Part shown: in pieces, positions 35,049 to 35,422 of the stretch
Layout of the letters: each line of letters opens with the position of its first letter
Position numbering within the stretch: position 1 is the first letter of the stretch
Origin: Melioribacter roseus
GTDB taxonomy: Bacteria > Bacteroidota > Ignavibacteria > Ignavibacteriales > Melioribacteraceae
Direction: 5' to 3'
DNA: 35,422 bases
Assembly (NCBI GenBank): GCA_020722065.1
Contig: DYLK01000022.1
Coordinates: 1-35,422 of the forward strand
Position numbers and translations under genes: made by a program
Notes under the pieces: generated by a model
Told to the model about the DNA's origin: nothing
The model's input: only the letters and a program-made list of their open reading frames with translations
Databases searched by the model: none

Positions 35049-35066
35049 TTAATTATTCACAAATAA

Positions 35067-35099
35067 AAACCTCGAATAATTACAAATTCGAGGTTTTTT
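35067..35099 (+). terminator. Strong intrinsic terminator after the GLUG gene
   Basis: AAACCTCGAA (35067-35076) pairs perfectly with TTCGAGGTTT (35087-35096) around a 10-nt loop, running into TTTTTT (35094-35099). It lies 18 bp after the GLUG stop and only 15 bp before the next ATG, so the next gene is either read through or has a promoter inside this region. Confidence 0.85.
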
Positions 35100-35114
35100 A
35101 ACAAAGGAGAAACA

Positions 35115-35422
35115 ATGTTAAAAATCAAATCAACTCTTGTTATCTTATTTTTCTTATCCACAATAATTTCGATCGCTCAGCCATCAAAATCGGAAATGAC
35201 AAAGAAAATTGATAATGAATACGAAAACATCAGTATTGAACTTTTGGGAAATGGCGGAATTGACCAAGAATGGGAAAATGGAATTTATGTAGAGAATTTT
35301 TATCAACCATTTAGAATAAAACAAACCACTGAATACAAGGGTGTAAATTTACTTTATAAAGCAAGTTTGAAATATCAAAAAAGTAGTTCTGGGTGGGTTT
35401 TTAAGCAATTTACTGTTGGTTC
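35115..35422 (+). CDS. Exported protein of unknown function, 5' part only
   Basis: The reading frame is open from ATG 35115 to the window end (102 codons), so the gene is truncated by the window. AAGGAGA at an ideal distance supports the start. Residues 1-22 (MLKIKSTLVILFFLSTIISI, cleavage after AQ) form a signal peptide. The visible mature part (SKSEMTKKIDNEYENISIEL, then NGGIDQEWENGIYVENFYQP, then WVFKQFTVG) is polar with alternating aromatic residues, suggesting a small beta-rich domain. I do not recognise a family. It lies directly downstream of the GLUG gene after a strong terminator. Confidence 0.75.
   Translation, partial: MLKIKSTLVILFFLSTIISIAQPSKSEMTKKIDNEYENISIELLGNGGIDQEWENGIYVENFYQPFRIKQTTEYKGVNLLYKASLKYQKSSSGWVFKQFTVG

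Noticed and set aside
1-35422. tRNA, rRNA, phage, integrase or intact transposase genes
   Set aside because: I looked for these and found no convincing example; only REP-like hairpins hint at mobile DNA.

Overview
The window is visibly AT-rich, bacterial and almost fully coding. Two encoded proteins end in type IX secretion (T9SS) type-A sorting tails, one with the YPNPFNPST signature. Other markers are a Bacteroidota-style LptE, a two-component-regulator-propeller histidine kinase, GLUG repeats and an M1 peptidase of the GGMETPMM type. Together these point to the Bacteroidota/Chlorobiota/Ignavibacteriota group, most likely an Ignavibacteria- or Kapabacteria-like organism. The lineage is inferred from protein style only; there is no rRNA or tRNA gene here.

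Layout. (1) 1-5.4 kb, plus strand, accessory in character: a possible frame-broken T9SS tail, a secreted beta-helix protein with a T9SS tail, a gamma-glutamylcyclotransferase-like domain fused to a YggS/PLPBP domain, an MFS transporter, and a decayed AAA ATPase whose 3' end carries REP-like hairpins. (2) 5.4-11.5 kb, minus strand: a tightly coupled trio of 5'-nucleotidase, small exported protein and M1 peptidase, then an Lrp/AsnC regulator overlapping glnA. (3) 11.7-20.3 kb, plus strand: a compact run of nine genes, mostly overlapping or nearly touching: TPR protein, aroE, cell-wall amidase, cytochrome c, sigma-54 activator, lptE, CesA-like glycosyltransferase, TPR protein and alkyladenine glycosylase. 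A strong orphan intrinsic terminator sits just ahead of the run. A DUF3108 envelope protein follows. (4) 21.4-25.9 kb, minus strand: a four-gene polysaccharide operon (membrane GT2, two GT4 enzymes, a UDP-HexNAc 2-epimerase nearest WbpI). (5) 26-35.4 kb: a TerC-family membrane protein, then a signalling and surface-protein locus. That locus has a propeller histidine kinase and NarL-type regulator on the minus strand. Divergent from them are a stand-alone pseudo-receiver, a 1341-residue three-module GLUG protein with a T9SS tail, and the start of another exported protein.

Most interesting is the right end. The intergenic region between the kinase and the pseudo-receiver holds repeated operator-like palindromes four helical turns apart. 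The pseudo-receiver matches the neighbouring regulator's receiver but has Glu at the phospho-Asp position and no DNA-binding domain. It lies 12 bp before the giant surface protein. I infer a dedicated signalling module controlling a T9SS-exported surface protein. The GLUG gene also carries two in-frame hairpins with the same loop core but different stems, which look like a mobile REP-like element inside a coding sequence.
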